A stretch of 64,000 bases of DNA. Source: Penelope pileata. Taxonomy: Eukaryota > Chordata > Aves > Galliformes > Cracidae. The stretch is from contig WBMW01005744.1 in the NCBI GenBank assembly GCA_013396635.1, forward strand, positions 66,799 through 130,798. The letters are read 5' to 3'. Each line of letters opens with the position of its first letter. Positions within the stretch are counted from its first letter, which is position 1. The notes under the pieces were generated by a model, which was not told the DNA's origin, did no database searches, and was given only the letters and a program-made list of their open reading frames with translations. This document shows, piece after piece, positions 34,577 through 48,300 of the stretch. A program made the position numbers and the translations under genes.

Positions 34577-36797
34577 CAGGCAAAATATTTTAATATTTTT
34601 TATCTATTTTTTCCATGCACAATTACTGGCTTTGCATGCCTGGAGGTACTGTAGGAACAATTTCAGGCAACTTATAAACTTGCTACTGAGTTCTCTGTTC
34701 TGTTCTTGCAATATTGCTTAATGCAGCAAGACTACAGGATGACAGAAATGAATGACACCCATTTGGCTCCAGAGAAATTTGTTGCCTTACTTTCACATTG
34801 CATTTGTGCCAGAAAAGGTTTGTGCATTGAAGATCAAAGCAGCTCCCTAAGCAGATTTTTACCCCAGGGAAGTGACTATCTGGATGTTACCAGCAGAGAA
34901 GATCGTATAACTCAGCAGATCCAAAATCACAAAAGTCAGCTGGGAAGAGTCACTGAAACTCATCCATGCCACATAGACTAAAACACCTTATAGAGAAAGA
35001 GACCTAGCAAAGGCGTACTTCAGGAGGCTATTGACAAGAGAAGGCTGGGGCAGGACTTGCTGGACCTTCTGCTGGGCATGGCAGTGTGGATGTGTTTCCC
35101 AGGACAACGCAGCTTCCTGCTGGCCCCAATAGATCTTGGTGGAAAAATCTCATGCCTAGCATTTTCCACATTTTCACGTGCAGCAGCAGCACCGTCTGAC
35201 CACTAAAGAGCACTTGAGAAGCAGTGCTGGAGAATGGACGGACTCTCACTATGAGAATAAGGATGAAGTGAAGGAGAAGAGGGATGAGAGTTTTTACAGG
35301 AGCAAAGATATTAATTTGGCTGCTAGAGTGCAAATGCAGGGAGGAATGTCGGAAGAGAGGCTGGCAGACAGTTGTGCAACCTGGGAAGTTAAAACGCAGA
35401 GTGACAGTGACATCCGGACCTGTGGAAATGAAGGAGCTTCTCCCACTTAAGAAACATGCCATTGGAGAGCAGCTGGAGTGCTCTCACAAGACACTGCAAG
35501 TCTCACACAGCTGGCCCCGCTGAGAACAGATGCCAGTGGTTAACCAGCCATCCTCCAGCTCCACGTTTCAAAGGACTGACTGTGTTTCCCATGTTTTTCT
35601 CTAGTCTTCGAGGATCAGGGAGGCATTCGGCCCTATTAACCTTTCAGCTGCCAAGCAAGAGGACAGCTGGAATTCCTCTCTGCTATACATACTGTTACTG
35701 ACCAATGGCAAAGTTATTCAAACATGTTAGTTGTGAGATGCATTGAGGGCTGACCCACCCAAAACTTGGAGAAATTGCTCAGGATGCCTCCAGGAAGTAG
35801 ATTTCCAGTCCCAAGTCTCTGCTAGTACTTTTATTTTTGACAAAACCATGGCATCATTGTGCAGCTGCCCATCGATCGGCTGTGGGAGGGGATCAGGTGG
35901 CTGCAGCCATCCCGGCTGGTCCATGCCCTGCTCTCCCTCTGCCTCTGTGCTCCTGCAGTGGCTGCCCTGCTTGAGCAATACTGAGGGACGTGGTGTACTG
36001 GGTGAGAGCGATAAATCATGCTGGGAGAGCCTCACCCATGAAATGAGCCAGGTCATATGGTCAGAGAAGGAAGATCCAAGAGGAAGCTCCTGTTATGGTT
36101 ACTGTTCAATAAGCACATATGGAGAGAATAGGAACACAAGCTGCCTTGAGGATACACGAGACATCTCAGAGGCTCCATGGTGGCTGGATCAGCACTGTGC
36201 ACTCGTGAACATGCAGTGTAATGGCACAACTGGGCTGATCCTGTCCTCCAGGCTCCTTCTGTGGTGAAGGAGAGATGCGTGCATCTTCAAGATCTGGTGC
36301 TGCAGATGAGGGAGGAATCTCCCTTTGGAGGTGCATCTCTCTTTCCAGGCACTATGTAGTGTAAACGAACATTGACTGCACCTGTCTCTTTTAGAAAACT
36401 ACGGGCACTTCAGTTCTTCCCCCCTTTAATCTCACAAACACAGCCCCCCACTACCTCACTCTAGGGACTTTTCAGACTCAGTAGGAAGCAAAGTGTCCAG
36501 AACTATCATACCACTGACCTCCTTCTGATGCATGATGAGGCTGAGCCACTCTGTGACATTGCTCTGCTGGTGGCCTGGTCAGGCCCCACAGCGCTGTCAC
36601 ACCATAGACAGCCCTGCCTGCTCTGGTGGAACAAAGTCATGACCAAAAGCAAAGGGACTCAGAATAGCAGATGGAAAAAGCCCTGGTTCAGGCAGTTTTC
36701 CCAACCACAACTCACGGGGCACTCGCACCAGGGGCTGTTCTTCCCCTGGTGCAACACTTGTGGGCACAAAATGTCACCAGAAAGGTCTGCTATTGTC

Positions 36798-36812
36798 TTT
36801 TTTTTTTTTTTT
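36798..36812. repeat. Poly(T) tract, T15
   Basis: Fifteen T residues followed by AAATC. No retroelement body is recognisable on either side. Confidence 0.85.
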
Positions 36813-37194
36813 AAATCTTATTCTCCTTTGAAGCCCCCTGCAGGGGAGTGTTAGCACATTGAAAGTGCTTTTCTCTATTCTTCTGTCATCTGTTGGTGCT
36901 TCCATGACACACTTGCCTGGAGGCCATCGGCCCCAGCTGCCAGCTCCAAGGGCATCTCCACCTGGCTGGGTGTAATGAGTGGTGGAGGGAAGATGTTTTC
37001 AGAGCCTGAGACATTTGAGTTTTACAAAAGAAAATGCAGTATTAGCTGTATCCACATGTTGAAAATCATTGTGGAGACCAGCAGGAAGGCTGTGAAGGGC
37101 CGAGGGAGGCCGGGCTGAGCTTTGCACCTGTGGGTGCTGGCCAGCAGCTCTCTGTAGTTGGCTGCACAGCTATGCAGAGCTACACCAGCCCTGC

Positions 37195-37902
37195 ATGGGT
37201 GATCTAAACAGGCCAGAGACAGCTGTGTGCCGTGTGCGCATGCTGTGCCATTTCCAATCTTGTTCCCTTCATCAGCCCCACATTTCAGCAATGGCTGCTG
37301 CCACCCACTGTGGTGACACCTTGTCCAAAGAGAAGGAGTTACCAATTTCTCACTGTCTCTTTTGTGAAGGGGCTCTCATTTTCCTATCATTTGCACTCAG
37401 GAAGACTCTGTCTGAAGGGGTTAATTCAGCAAGAAAGGTACACAACTGGCACAAAGGCCTCAAGAGACAATGCTTACCAGGCCCAGTGCTGCCCTTTCTT
37501 CATGTCTCAGGTTCTGAGATAAGGAAGATATGGATCCAAATCCTTGCAAAACAGAGAGGGAGTTGGACCCATACCATTGGCATTCCAGAAGAGCCTCCAA
37601 ACACTGGAGTGGGCACCACCCTAAACCACTACAGCCTGAGAAATCCAAACCTGCCAGTGTGGATTACGCATGCTCCAAGGGCACCAAACATCTCTGGAGA
37701 TCCAGCAGAGATCCAGGGGCTGAGGAGGCTTCAGACTACAGGAAGACTGAGCTTGTCCCATAGCTGCGCTGTGGGTACATGCCAGAGCAGGTCCAATCTC
37801 TTGGGCAACAAAAACAAGGTGCCTCCAGAGTGTGTTGATGCTCAGCATAAGACAACAGACAAGCAGAGGGTTGGGGTGTTTGGCAGCACAGTGCTGGATT
37901 AA
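37195..37902 (+). other. Open frame of 235 codons, unrecognised, probably chance
   Basis: An ATG-initiated uninterrupted frame (MGDLNRPETAVCRVRM...). I see no signal peptide, membrane segment, known motif or repeat in it, and it matches no family I recognise. Other frames over the same stretch are also open for 60-106 codons on both strands, which points to stop-poor composition rather than selection. No TATA box, CpG enrichment or paired splice sites frame it. It is listed because it is the second longest frame in the window. Confidence 0.12.
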
Positions 37903-40900
37903 ATTTCTGCACATGTCATACTTCAGGCTCCAAAACTTCATTTGAATCCAGTTCCCAACAATGGATCTCTTCCAGGTCCTGACTTGCTGCTTCCTAGGTC
38001 AGGTGGTGACAGATCATGGCATTTCTTATACTGTAAACGTTCCACATTCTACGGGAATTCATTGCTGATATTGCATGCAAAAATAAAACGAATAAAAAAA
38101 TTATCTGCTCCAAAAACTATTTTGGCTTTGTAGGTAAAGTCTCAAGGCTGAAATGAGTAAATAAGGGTAATCTTCCAGCTGAGCTGTTCTCTGTCTGTGT
38201 GAGGGCGCATGTGCTTGCAGATGCATTTTTACTGGAACTGTTGTCATCTTCACTAAATATTTTGCTGTGTTCAAAAGCATATTTTGTAAAGGCCTGTCAA
38301 CAGCAGAAACAACACATGACTTTTTATGCCTGTGCTGCACTAAGAATAATTCAGTTGTCAGATGCCACACTGTTCTCCTGCTCAGCTGGTTTTGTAAATA
38401 CAGAGAAACCACATCCTATGTGCACAGAAAATCCCTGAGTCACTTCTTTCCATGTTCTGATTCATCTCCCCCGTGCTTATCAGCGACAAGCAGTGGGGCT
38501 TTGAATTGGCTCTGCAATCCATGGGTTTATGCCTTCAAACACAGATAGCAGAATATAAAGCTTAGGAATATAATACTCTAACAAAATATTTATCAGCTGC
38601 TACTACTGCTCCTATCCAAGTGGTGCCTTGATAGACTGTGATGAGATGGTGAATATCCTCTTCTCAAGTCCTTTCAGCTCCAGGTGGGTGTAAGGGACTT
38701 GTACAAGCAGAGCAGTCGTGCTCTCCCCCTCCCTTCCTACAGCAGAGGCTGCAGTGGTCACAGGCACTGGCCCAGCGCTGTGTTCAGCTGGGCTGGCATA
38801 TTTAACACAAACTTCAGTCCCATCTCCTGATCCCCTGCAGCACCTCACATCCTCATAGGCATCTACAGTCCCACAAATACCTGGGGTGGGATTCCTCTCA
38901 CTTGGTTGAGTGTAGGTCAGTACATCTAGCTTGGCACTGCGACCCCCAGGGCAGGTCAAGGACTCAAGGATCTACAGCCATGAAGTCAAGACTGTAGGCA
39001 GCATGGTCCATACAGACACTGAAGCATGGTCTCTCAACACCACCATACGGTTAGATGACTACAGTCTGTAGACTACCATGGGACACGAGGTACAGACATT
39101 TATTCTGTAGACATCTGAAGTCACAACAGCTGAATCCTACCCTCCACATACCCCACTTTAACTGGTGTTTCAAACTAAATGTTTGCCCATTTAGGCAAAG
39201 TAAGGGCTGCGTATGAGCTAACCTGGGTGTCAGAAGCAGTGCAGATACACGTGTGCCTTCCTGGCTATGAAATGCCAGTCAAAGGGGCACCACCTACCAT
39301 CCATCATCCACCAACTCCAGCTGAAAGCTCTGAAGCTCCTTCTGCCCCATCCTCCTTACCCATACCACTGGGGTAGTCAAAAACTGGAATCAGGGGTGAC
39401 AGCAGAGGTTGCTTTTATTTTCTCCTCAGCTCCCACTAGTGTCAGGGAAATTGGTCCCATTGATCTCAGTGGGCACTGGACTGGACCTAGTGAACACTCT
39501 TGCACAGCAGCTGCTCCTGGCCCCATTTTGGTTACATGTGGAATGGGCAGCACCATTTCCATGTTTTGTAGAAGTCACTACAGAAAAGCATAGAGGGCTT
39601 AGGGGTTTCTTTGCCTGATGTGCATTTGTATAAATGTCTGAGCATTTTCCTGAGTACAGTGTTAAAGATCTTGACATAATTCATATCTCGCTCTTTTCCA
39701 TTCTTGGTGATAATTAGCTGACCATGAACTGAAGCTCATGCTCAGGCTGGGTCCCAAGCCCCTTCCTTTCCTGGGAGACCAGGCTTTAACTGTGTGATTC
39801 CTAGCCATTAGCAGATGAGTAGGATCCCTCCTGCAGGCTTTGGGGGGCTTTGGATCAGGCCCTGCCTGGAAAGAAGTGAAAATCCAGGGGCATGCTGCCC
39901 CTCCTTGCCCACCTTCCTGCCCCCTCCCAGGGAAGCGTGCAGAAAGTCATCTCCCAGCCCTGTCCCCCAGGGGCTCTCCTGGCTCTCCACATCCCCGAGG
40001 CTGCTGCGCTCGCTCTCAGTTTGCCCTCTCAACTGGAGCTCGGGGAGTGCAGCAGCCAATCGGGCAGCCCGGGTATCCTCCATCAATCTCCCTGAGCATC
40101 TTCAAGCTCTGCTAGAAACATCCACATCACTCCTTTTCCTCTCTCTGCAATGACCTGAAGCTCCAGCTCTGCAAGCAGTGATCAGTCAGGCATAATGCAA
40201 TGCAGGGCAGCCCGGAATAATCTGGTTGGCATCCGAGGATGTATTTTCACCGAGAGTCTAAGGAGTGTGCCAGCATTTAGCTTCAGTCTAGCTGCACTTC
40301 TTCTGCAGCACAGAGTCACAAAGTCTCCATCTCCTCCTCTGGATTGGGACTGATTCTGCACGGGGATCCTCTGCAAAGACAAAGTTTTCCTCTCTTGTTA
40401 TTGCTGTACCACCATAATCTACCAAGATGTGTGACTGCTTTCATCTAGTTCTTCCTAACTGGCCAGGATCTCCAGCCAGTGGTGGGCTTACATTTTCTAT
40501 ACTTTTCTGTATTCTGCTTCTGCTTTTCTGTGCTCTGCTAGCTGCGAATCAACCGCCGAGGCAAACCCTGCAGCTTCTAGGGTGTGGCTTTCTCTGATGC
40601 TGCATGAATCAGATAAGGAAAAATAGTGTTAAGAAAAGCCTCCTCTAAACTTTCCTCAGTGCCTACGTTATGTTGAAGCTAAGCTTGAGGAAGCCTTTGA
40701 CTTTGTATACAAATTAAATTCAATTGTGTCTGAATGAACCGTTTCGGATTGCATGCCTGAATTCACATGCTTGCCCTTCATTTCTCATAGCGATTAGGAA
40801 GTGACTGGCAGGGTACAGTGCATGATACAACCTACCCGGCATTTACAGTAGCTAAAAGCTGCACTGCATCATGTATGCTTGCAAATTCAACTTGTCCTAT

Positions 40901-41764
40901 GCTCTGTATTCGATCCGTTGGCTGAACAATACAGCGCTCTGGAAGAAGGGCTTTTTTTGTTCTGTTTCCCTGCTGCACAGCAGAAGGGAATTAGAAATTT
41001 AACCTCTCTTTTAAAGGGGAAATTACACATGTTTGAATGTAAAATATTGCTGAAATAGAACAGTGGTGATTGCAGGAATGAGTCAAAAGAGTAATGAAAA
41101 CCAGTTCTTAGCTGGCAGAAGCATATCAATAAATCACAGATCTGCTCTTTAGTTTACGCACGGATTAGCGTGCTTTAAAATAAGCAACTAGTAGTCTTAA
41201 GGTTGTGTCTACAAAAATGTCAAGAATCTGAAATTTCTACAGTATCTTTTTTTCCTAAAACATACAAAATCTATGTTTATCTACATTCTGCAATAAATTT
41301 CTTTGCTATTTATTCTGGTAGAAGAAGTTATAATCTCCAAAAAAAAAAATCTGTAAACATTTTGATAGACTAAAAGCAGAGAGTAATTTTTTAAAATGTG
41401 TCTGATTATTTCAGCTTTTCTTTTGTAAATAATTTAGGATTATATTTTCCACAACAATGGAAAGTCAGAGATTGCTTGTCAGGCTCCCAGCTGACAAAGT
41501 AGCATCTTATTGCTTGAATTGCCTTGTTGAAATCATGGAACCGACTCAAAGAATAACTCATTTCTCTCCACCCCTTCGAAAAGATCCATTCCAACTCCAT
41601 TCTGCTTACCTGGTGTTTAGATTAGGTAACTGATTTGGTGTAAGGTTAGAGCAAATAATTCAGGGCTACACCCAGATGGTAACTTCATTTGATTTCTTAA
41701 AATATACTCAGTGTAAATTTTGGAGAAAAAATTTCTGTTGTAAATGTGACTTTTTCAGTAGCAC
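37903..41764. other. Unique non-coding sequence, no gene recognised
   Basis: No repeat family or exon is recognised. At 39990-40080 there is a small CpG-richer patch (about six CpGs in 100 bp) containing a CCAAT box ('agccaatcggg'), which is weak evidence for a regulatory site. An A11 run lies near 41339. Confidence 0.5.
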
Positions 41765-41880
41765 GGGCAGCCTGATCTGGTGTCTGATCTCGTGGTTGGC
41801 AACCCTGCCTGCAGCAGGCGGTTGGAACTGGGTGATCTTTGAGGTCCCTTCCAACCCAAGCCATTCTGTGATTCTATGAT
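41765..41880 (+). mobile_element. CR1 LINE 3' end, plus strand, very short
   Basis: About 116 bp of CR1 3' terminus in sense orientation: 'gggcagcctgatctggtg', 'ggttggcaaccctgcctg', 'gatctttgaggtcccttcc', 'aacccaagccattctgtg' and the terminal ATTCTGTG/ATTCTATG repeats ending near 41880. All of ORF2 except possibly its last codons has been lost to 5' truncation. The edge at about 41765 is abrupt. Confidence 0.93.
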
Positions 41881-43022
41881 CATTTTCCCATTGTTTCTCT
41901 GCCTGCACAGATTTTCTCATTTAGCAAACAAGCTTGTTTCATGGCTTTTATTATATTCCACATCAGAGATACGTTGTTGGGATTCCTAGGTGCTACCTAA
42001 CAGCAAGAAAAGCATAATAGTAGCAGAGCATAGCCACCCTCCAGGCTTTCTCCATCAATTAGCAAAAAGCTTTGAGTATTTGTTGCTCAAGAAGCAGCAT
42101 TCTCCCATGCAACAAGCATGGCTTGGGATCTCTTGGGTACCAGTTTTCCAGCAGAGTAAATGGATGCTGCTGTGGGTCATTGGCAAAGGAAAACGTTGGC
42201 GACCAGTGTGGGCCATGTTGGGAAGGGAGGCAGCAAGGAAAGCCGATTGCATGCAGAAGTTGACCAGCATCTGTTTTCCAAACAGTTACTGCTGATGTTT
42301 CATGCCAGCGGGTTATCATCCCGAGAGGTCAGGGTGCGGCAGGGAGATGCAGGTCTGTTTTTCTCAGACAGGTAGGCTGGCTGGCTGCCTGCAGCATGTG
42401 ATGTGTTTGGGAAAGCCTGCCAAGTACAGGAGAAAAAGAGAGGGGGTATTAGCATTGTGATGAGGCAGGCTCATCCAAGCATGGGTGGGGAAAGCCACAC
42501 AGTGAATCCCACATCAAGAAGCACATATTAAATCCCTTGTTTCCTCTGCAGCATGGAAGGAAAGCTTGTTAAAAATAGGCTCATTTCGTAAGCTGCTATC
42601 TCTGCTGGCTATGTTCATCTGCCCTTGCTGACTGTCATGATGATACAGGTGAGAAACAGATAAACAAAAATTTGCCAGTTTTCCTTTTAGCCTGGCAAGC
42701 ACAAGCTTGCACTCAGAACTGACATCTGGAGGATGCCGGGAGCGTTTTGCAGTTGTTGATGAACAGCGAGACAAGGTTTTCCATGGATAATTTCTGAGTG
42801 AGAACAACAAATAAATAGGAAAAGAGAATGTGTGCATCAGCAAACTGTGGCAATTGGCCAAAACTTAAAATACAAAGGTCTTTCTAGCACAAATTTTTCT
42901 GCACTTATTCCTTATCTTCTTTGGGGGCTGGGCTAAATCCCCAGAAGTTAATGGCAGCCTTTCAAAGACTCGGCTCAGAGGGATAGTCGAGCAGGTTAGG
43001 ATGGCCTCCTGGTGGTCTCCCA
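41881..43022. other. Unique non-coding sequence, no gene recognised
   Basis: Only short frames on both strands. No element is recognised between the CR1 tail and the long open frame. Confidence 0.55.
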
Positions 43023-43796
43023 GTGGCCACAGGACTCGATCACAGGGCCAAAGCAAGACTTAGGCATTTTAGGACTTTGTTGAATGAGCATTTGGACCAC
43101 AATGTTCCCGCTTCTCAGGTGCTGAATTCACTTTTGCACTGTGTGAGAATAGCACACAGGTTCATGAGGTGGGCCAGAGATGTGAAAATTCATGGGCAGA
43201 ACTCCATTGCAAGCTGGGACATTCAAAAAACATTAGCAGCTCAAACACATCTCTTCTCTGCTGTTGTCTGTGATGCCAAAGGCACGGTAAGGGCTGAGCG
43301 TCCACACTCTTCAGAGCTGCTGAATATGGCCCACAAATTTAGAGGATCTAAAACAAAACGCCCACTGAGCTGCATTTTTTTCTTAGAAATATTTTCTCAA
43401 GATGTTTGTCTACGTGCTGCAACAGCATCTATTCCAGCCCCATTACAAGACAGAGATAAACAAAACCTGCAGGAGCCAGGCTCCCAGTGCGGGCAAGGAA
43501 CAACATCCCCAGATCTTGGGAGAGTCTCTGATCTGACATCCTATCATATTTCATTTTTCCTATTTTTAACTTCTTTCAGTGAGTGTAACGTTAAAATGGC
43601 ACAAGCCATTTCAGTTTCAGCGCACACGTCAGGGTGTCTATACTCACTGTCTGTCCAAACATGCTTCCCAATATACGGTGCCTCTTCCCATGGTGACACC
43701 AAAATAACTGCGGTGCCAGTAGAGACTGAAAGGGAATCTGATTCACTTGGCTCTGGCAGAGAGCTCCCTGCCAACACAGTGAATCAGGCTCAGTAA
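43023..43796 (+). other. Longest open frame in the window (257 codons), unrecognised
   Basis: The frame is free of stops for 257 codons. The codon at 43023 is GTG; the first in-frame ATG is near 43164 (MRWARDVKIHG...), leaving about 210 codons. A hydrophobic stretch (YHISFFLFLTSF) lies about two thirds of the way along; no other motif is visible. I recognise no domain, zinc-binding pattern, transposase triad or reverse-transcriptase block. There is no CpG enrichment, TATA box or convincing Kozak context, and base composition does not change at its edges. It may be chance, a decayed gene or a single-exon gene of unknown type; chance is the most likely. Confidence 0.15.
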
Positions 43797-45237
43797 ATTG
43801 TATCCCTCTGGCTTCCCTCTGTTCTCCCTTCCTAGAGCCATCTCACAAGTTTTTATTTTTGGTTATTAATTTCACACTTCTGTTTCCAATGGGTGCACAC
43901 CGGCCATTTTGGTGACATACCAGCGCCAAGTGGAAAAGAAACATCAGCATGACAAAATCATGAACACAGAACACAGGGAACAAGGCTTTCTTTGTCCATC
44001 CACAGGGCAATAAGCTGTACTGCTATTCTCCATCTAACTGTGAGGAACAGGGATGGTATGTACCCAATAGAAGCACAGCACATTGCGTCTCCCACTGCAT
44101 CTTATTCATAATAGAAGTGGATGTGCCCTAGGAGCAAACCAAAACCAACTGAAAAATATGCCTTTTCTTGACTTTTTTCATTTCAATACTTCAAGGAAAA
44201 GGAAGAACTGGCATTAGTGTCTTTTGCAGGACCCTGTTACTGTGCAAGAGGTGGGGAAATGTAAAGCAAAGACCAGGGAGAGCTCTCACCATCTCTTGCT
44301 ACTCACACTGGTGAGGGCTGCCACTGCCAGAGACAAAGGAAATCCTCAGTTCAACACAAGGACTCACTGCCAAGACAAACAGGTGAATAAATAGCCAGGC
44401 TGGGCTTCTCTACACAGAGGAGTGGCTGCCAAAGAAGCCTGGATTCTGTGCCCCTTTGTCCCCCTCACTACCTTTGTCTCCAGCACAGTCACTTCTGGTA
44501 GCCTGGATCCCTGGGAAGCTCAGGGCTGTGATATTTAGCAGTGGGACATCCTCATGGATATTTGGTTGACAGTAGAGTTGCTGGAGGGCTATTGTCACCC
44601 TGCTCCAATGTAGAGTGCACCTCTGTGGATGAGGTGGTGGTGAAGAGGGGCAGGGAAGGGGGTAGCTGTCAGTACTGCTGCCAGAGGAAAGGCACTTGAA
44701 GCTGTTCCTATGCACAAGGGATCTTCCTCCACCTGGCCAGCCCATGTTGGAGCCCATTCATCCTGGAAAATGAATGCCACCTATCTATCAAATACCACAA
44801 GAATAGCCATCTCTCCAGGTTACATCTCTGTCTTTACATCAGCAAAGGCAATTATGTAATTTTACTTGGTTACAGGATACAAATGACTTTTCAAATGCCT
44901 TCGAGATCCTGATTTTTAAAAGGCATAACCCTATGGGCTTACTAAATGGTAGTACCTACGTACCAAAATTTACTGGCATAACATCTTTATTGCATGTCAA
45001 AGCATTTTTGGGTCCATAAGGGCTGCACAAGTGTAGACTTTGATTCCTGTTTCTCTGTAAGTTTGTTCCTCCACAGGCTCTGCCAGCCCATGTGCCGGCA
45101 CAGAGCCTCGCCGTGTGGATAGCAGCCAGATCTGAGGTTAGAGTAATTAGCCCTGGCTGTGCTTACAGGGTTTTGTTTAGTACAATTGCACCATCAGATT
45201 TCTATCAGTGTGCGTTCCTCTGTCAGAACAGGCTGGG

Positions 45238-45252
45238 AAAAAAAAAAAAAAA
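45238..45252. repeat. Poly(A) tract, A15
   Basis: Fifteen A residues with no recognisable retroposed body upstream. Confidence 0.88.
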
Positions 45253-46523
45253 GGTGTCCAGTTGGTAAAATTACTCTGGGTGAAATATTAGTAAACTTAT
45301 GCTGGTAAATTCATTGCAAATTATAGGATGCACTCTTTTATCTGCACTCAAAGCTGCATTCATAGAATACATGAAAGAGAAGAACAAAACTGCTTCATTT
45401 CTCCTTTACCAACAGAAAGTTTTCCATCTCACCTCAACACAGAATTTTTCTAATGAAATGCATAGGTGAGATGGACCGATGGATTACCTCACTGTAAGAG
45501 CACACTTAAGCACCAAAAGGAAAAAAAAGGAACAGCCTTATCTCCTTCACCATTTTCTGAGGGCACAGAAGGCAGCTGCACTGCATAATCTGGGAATTTT
45601 TCCAAACTCATTCTCTACTTTTTTGAAAGTTCACGACACACAGCATGAAGTGGCATACTTCAAGCTTCTGCAGGATCACACGTTACTCAGGAGAAGTGCT
45701 GTGAATATGCATAAATACAGAACAGAACAGGTTCCCTACACTTCTGGTTTCAAGGTCTGGCCATACTGAAGCAGTGCTCCACACTAGACCGATGATCAGC
45801 ATCAGTAACTCCCATTGAGACTCAACACCAGTATGAAAGGGGTGAAACCACCCAGACTCCTGGGGGATTGCAAATCTAGCTGCCATTGGATGGAAGAGGA
45901 AAGATGATAGCCTCCTGTGAAACCAATGCTACTACAGGGGGTGGTTTGCCCCAGAAATCCACATTTGAGAGCACAGTTTCCACGCTGTAAAAGTGTTCTC
46001 TGTCACTATTTGACATAAATACAAGAAAGGATTATTCCACTGACCCCAAATTTGATACATCTGTGCCACAGAAAATACCCAGCACTTCTGTGGCACCCTT
46101 TTTCCCAGGGTTTTCCCAATATTCTGGCAGCACAGGGACAAGAGATGAGGACTCTTCTGCTGACTCCTATTGCTGACTGTGAGTTAATACAAGCGGTGGG
46201 GGATTTTGCCACAAAGAAAGGTGGACCCTTAATATGTGCCTTCGAGAATATTGCTGCCTTCTCAGTACATCACCCTGAAAATGAAAACCCTCTTCTTTAC
46301 TGGGCTCCTATATTTAATTAATGGCTGTAAAGCTTTTGGAGATGGTTAAAGTAGGGACATTATGCAACTTAACTCCAAATCTGATGATTAGTATCACCAT
46401 TCCCAGCCTACAGTCTCTCTTTGATATGAGGAACAACAGCAAGAAAGATGCTGACTATGGTGGCATTGGTTTTGGCTCCAACTGATGGAATGTATAGTCA
46501 TCTCATATCTTACAATCCCAATT

Positions 46524-46570
46524 ACACCTGCAGATTTACTCTAGATTTACACTAGCGTAACTGGAAGGGG
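46524..46570. repeat. Possible ancient amniote repeat fragment
   Basis: The words 'aattacacctgcagattta' and 'tagatttacactagcgtaact' resemble a palindromic amniote repeat built from 'gatttacac(c/t)agtgtaa' arms. Only about 45 bp is recognisable, so the call is weak. Confidence 0.3.
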
Positions 46571-48300
46571 TAGTTGGGGCCACAAAAAGCTTTAGTAAGT
46601 GGGGTTTAAAGCAATGATCAGAAAAATAAAAAAGATTAAAACAGAAGGTATGGAAAAGGATGAAAAAGGTGAGTCTCAGCAGCAAAGCGTGAAGAAGCAG
46701 GAACCCAAGCTGTTCTAAACTACAGAGCAATTGGTGATCTGGACCAAAAGTCACTTTCTGAGCCTTCAGCAGCTGCTCTCAGTACTAGAGAGAATGGTCA
46801 GGAATCCTAATGAGAAGAGCAGGGCTGGGCTCCAGTCCCTACAAAGATGAGGAGGAGCAGGAGAAAATATGAGACTTTGAGTGCTGTGTGGATCCCACAT
46901 CACCAGAAAGGCAGCAGTAGCATTAAAGGGAGGAGGAGAAAAACATCCTAGAAAAGCTTTGCCATGAAAAATCATGAAATTACATGTCAGGCAGCCTATA
47001 AACTGTCTTCAGGAGAAGTTAAATAACAAGACTTAAGTTCTTGTCTCCCTCCCTTCCCCTTTGTGTTTGCTGTTAAACCAGAGTGACCTTAGCGAAACAG
47101 CACAAAGAACAGTTGGACTCCACCTAACTCAGTCTACAGACAATTTACCTCCTTTGTACACTGTTTCCAATTCTTTGCTGAACTTATGTCATGCTTGTCT
47201 CTTACACTCTGATCTCTGCCCTGTCCCACAGCGGGAGTGACTAGGGAAAGGAGAAATGCTAACCTCCTCAATAAGCAGAACGTGACTGCTATAAGGGAGA
47301 AAATGGTGCTTTGCTTGGTCACTACATCAGGCAAACAGAGGAAAAGCTGTCATCTGTGTGTCACTGTTCTGATTTTCAAAGGGGAAAAAGTTATAAAGGA
47401 TAATCTGCTCCTCACCCTCATAAATCTTGCAATTTAACTGAACTTTAGCAGAATATTTGCTGGGTTATGTAATTGAGACGGATTACAACAGCCTGCCACA
47501 TGGTTCAAAACTGCAGTTTTAACCCCTAGACAGACTGTTTTGTGGTAGGTAAAGATAAGCAAGACTAGTGAGAGTAGTCCAGATCAGACAAACCTCCAAA
47601 ACACATCTTGAGCATTAATCTGGCAGCTCCAAATATTCGAGAACACTTTCCTTTCTGATCTTCTTGTCTGTGCATGATTTTTCTGTCTTTCTCCTCCCCT
47701 CCCAAGCAGTCTCAGATCGGTTCCTCCCATGCCCCAGGTGCCCCTTTCTCAGGCTTCTCACCCTTCCTGGCTGCAGAGGAGCTCTTGGAGGTGACCCCTT
47801 GGAGATGTCCCCTTGCAGACAGTGAGCATGAAGCGTCATCCTCTCTTTGAGTCCCCACTGCCCCTCCTGCAACTGCAGGTGTTGTCCAGATGCTACCTTC
47901 ATTCAGGGAACTCTGCAAGGACCAGGAGCAAAGATGTGGCAGCATGGGCTACAGGGCCCTGCAGACCCCAAGGCACCATCCCTACCATGGTCATTAACCC
48001 CAAACTGTCACATCTTCTCTGCTGTTGTAATCCCCACTGGCTGGATGAATCTGTCACACTCCTGTTGGGACAGGCACAGTGGCACCTCTTTTTTCCAGCC
48101 ATAGCCATACCTACTGCTTAGACTTTAAAATCTCTCTACAACTGATCAGCTATCACTTGGGCAGCACTTAAAAACTGGAGAAGCTGAGCATCGGAGCTAA
48201 TTAAATGAAGCAGAGAGACACAAAGAAGGTTTCAAACTGAAGAAAAGAAAAGCAAACAAAGTCCTGGCTGGTGTTCAAAGGCAAAGCAAGCTGGCTGCAG

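Larger units (their letters stand above)
32391..37194. other. Unique non-coding sequence, no gene recognised
   Basis: About 4.8 kb with no recognised exon or repeat family. Homopolymer tracts are a T19 at 34558-34576, followed directly by CAGG in an acceptor-like arrangement, and a T15 at 36798-36812. Two plus-strand frames (34706-34981 and 35178-35450) have hydrophilic, protein-like composition but no recognised family. The second lacks an ATG start. Confidence 0.5.
43797..48299. other. Unique non-coding sequence, no gene recognised
   Basis: About 4.5 kb with chance frames only. An A15 run lies at 45238-45252. No exon or RNA gene is recognised. Confidence 0.55.

Noticed and set aside
34540..34580. 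T19 tract followed by CAGG as a splice acceptor
   Set aside because: The acceptor-like shape is expected from any poly(T) followed by CAG; no downstream exon with a matching donor was found.
34706..35450. Two hydrophilic plus-strand frames (91 and 90 codons) as neighbouring exons
   Set aside because: They lie in different contexts without matched acceptor and donor sites, the second lacks an ATG, and no family is recognised.
35743..36267. A 174-codon plus-strand frame
   Set aside because: It starts at a TTG codon, has no recognisable motif, and overlaps open frames on the other strand.
37195..37902. A 235-codon ATG frame as a real gene
   Set aside because: No recognised domain, no promoter or splice context, and other frames on both strands are also open here, so composition explains it.
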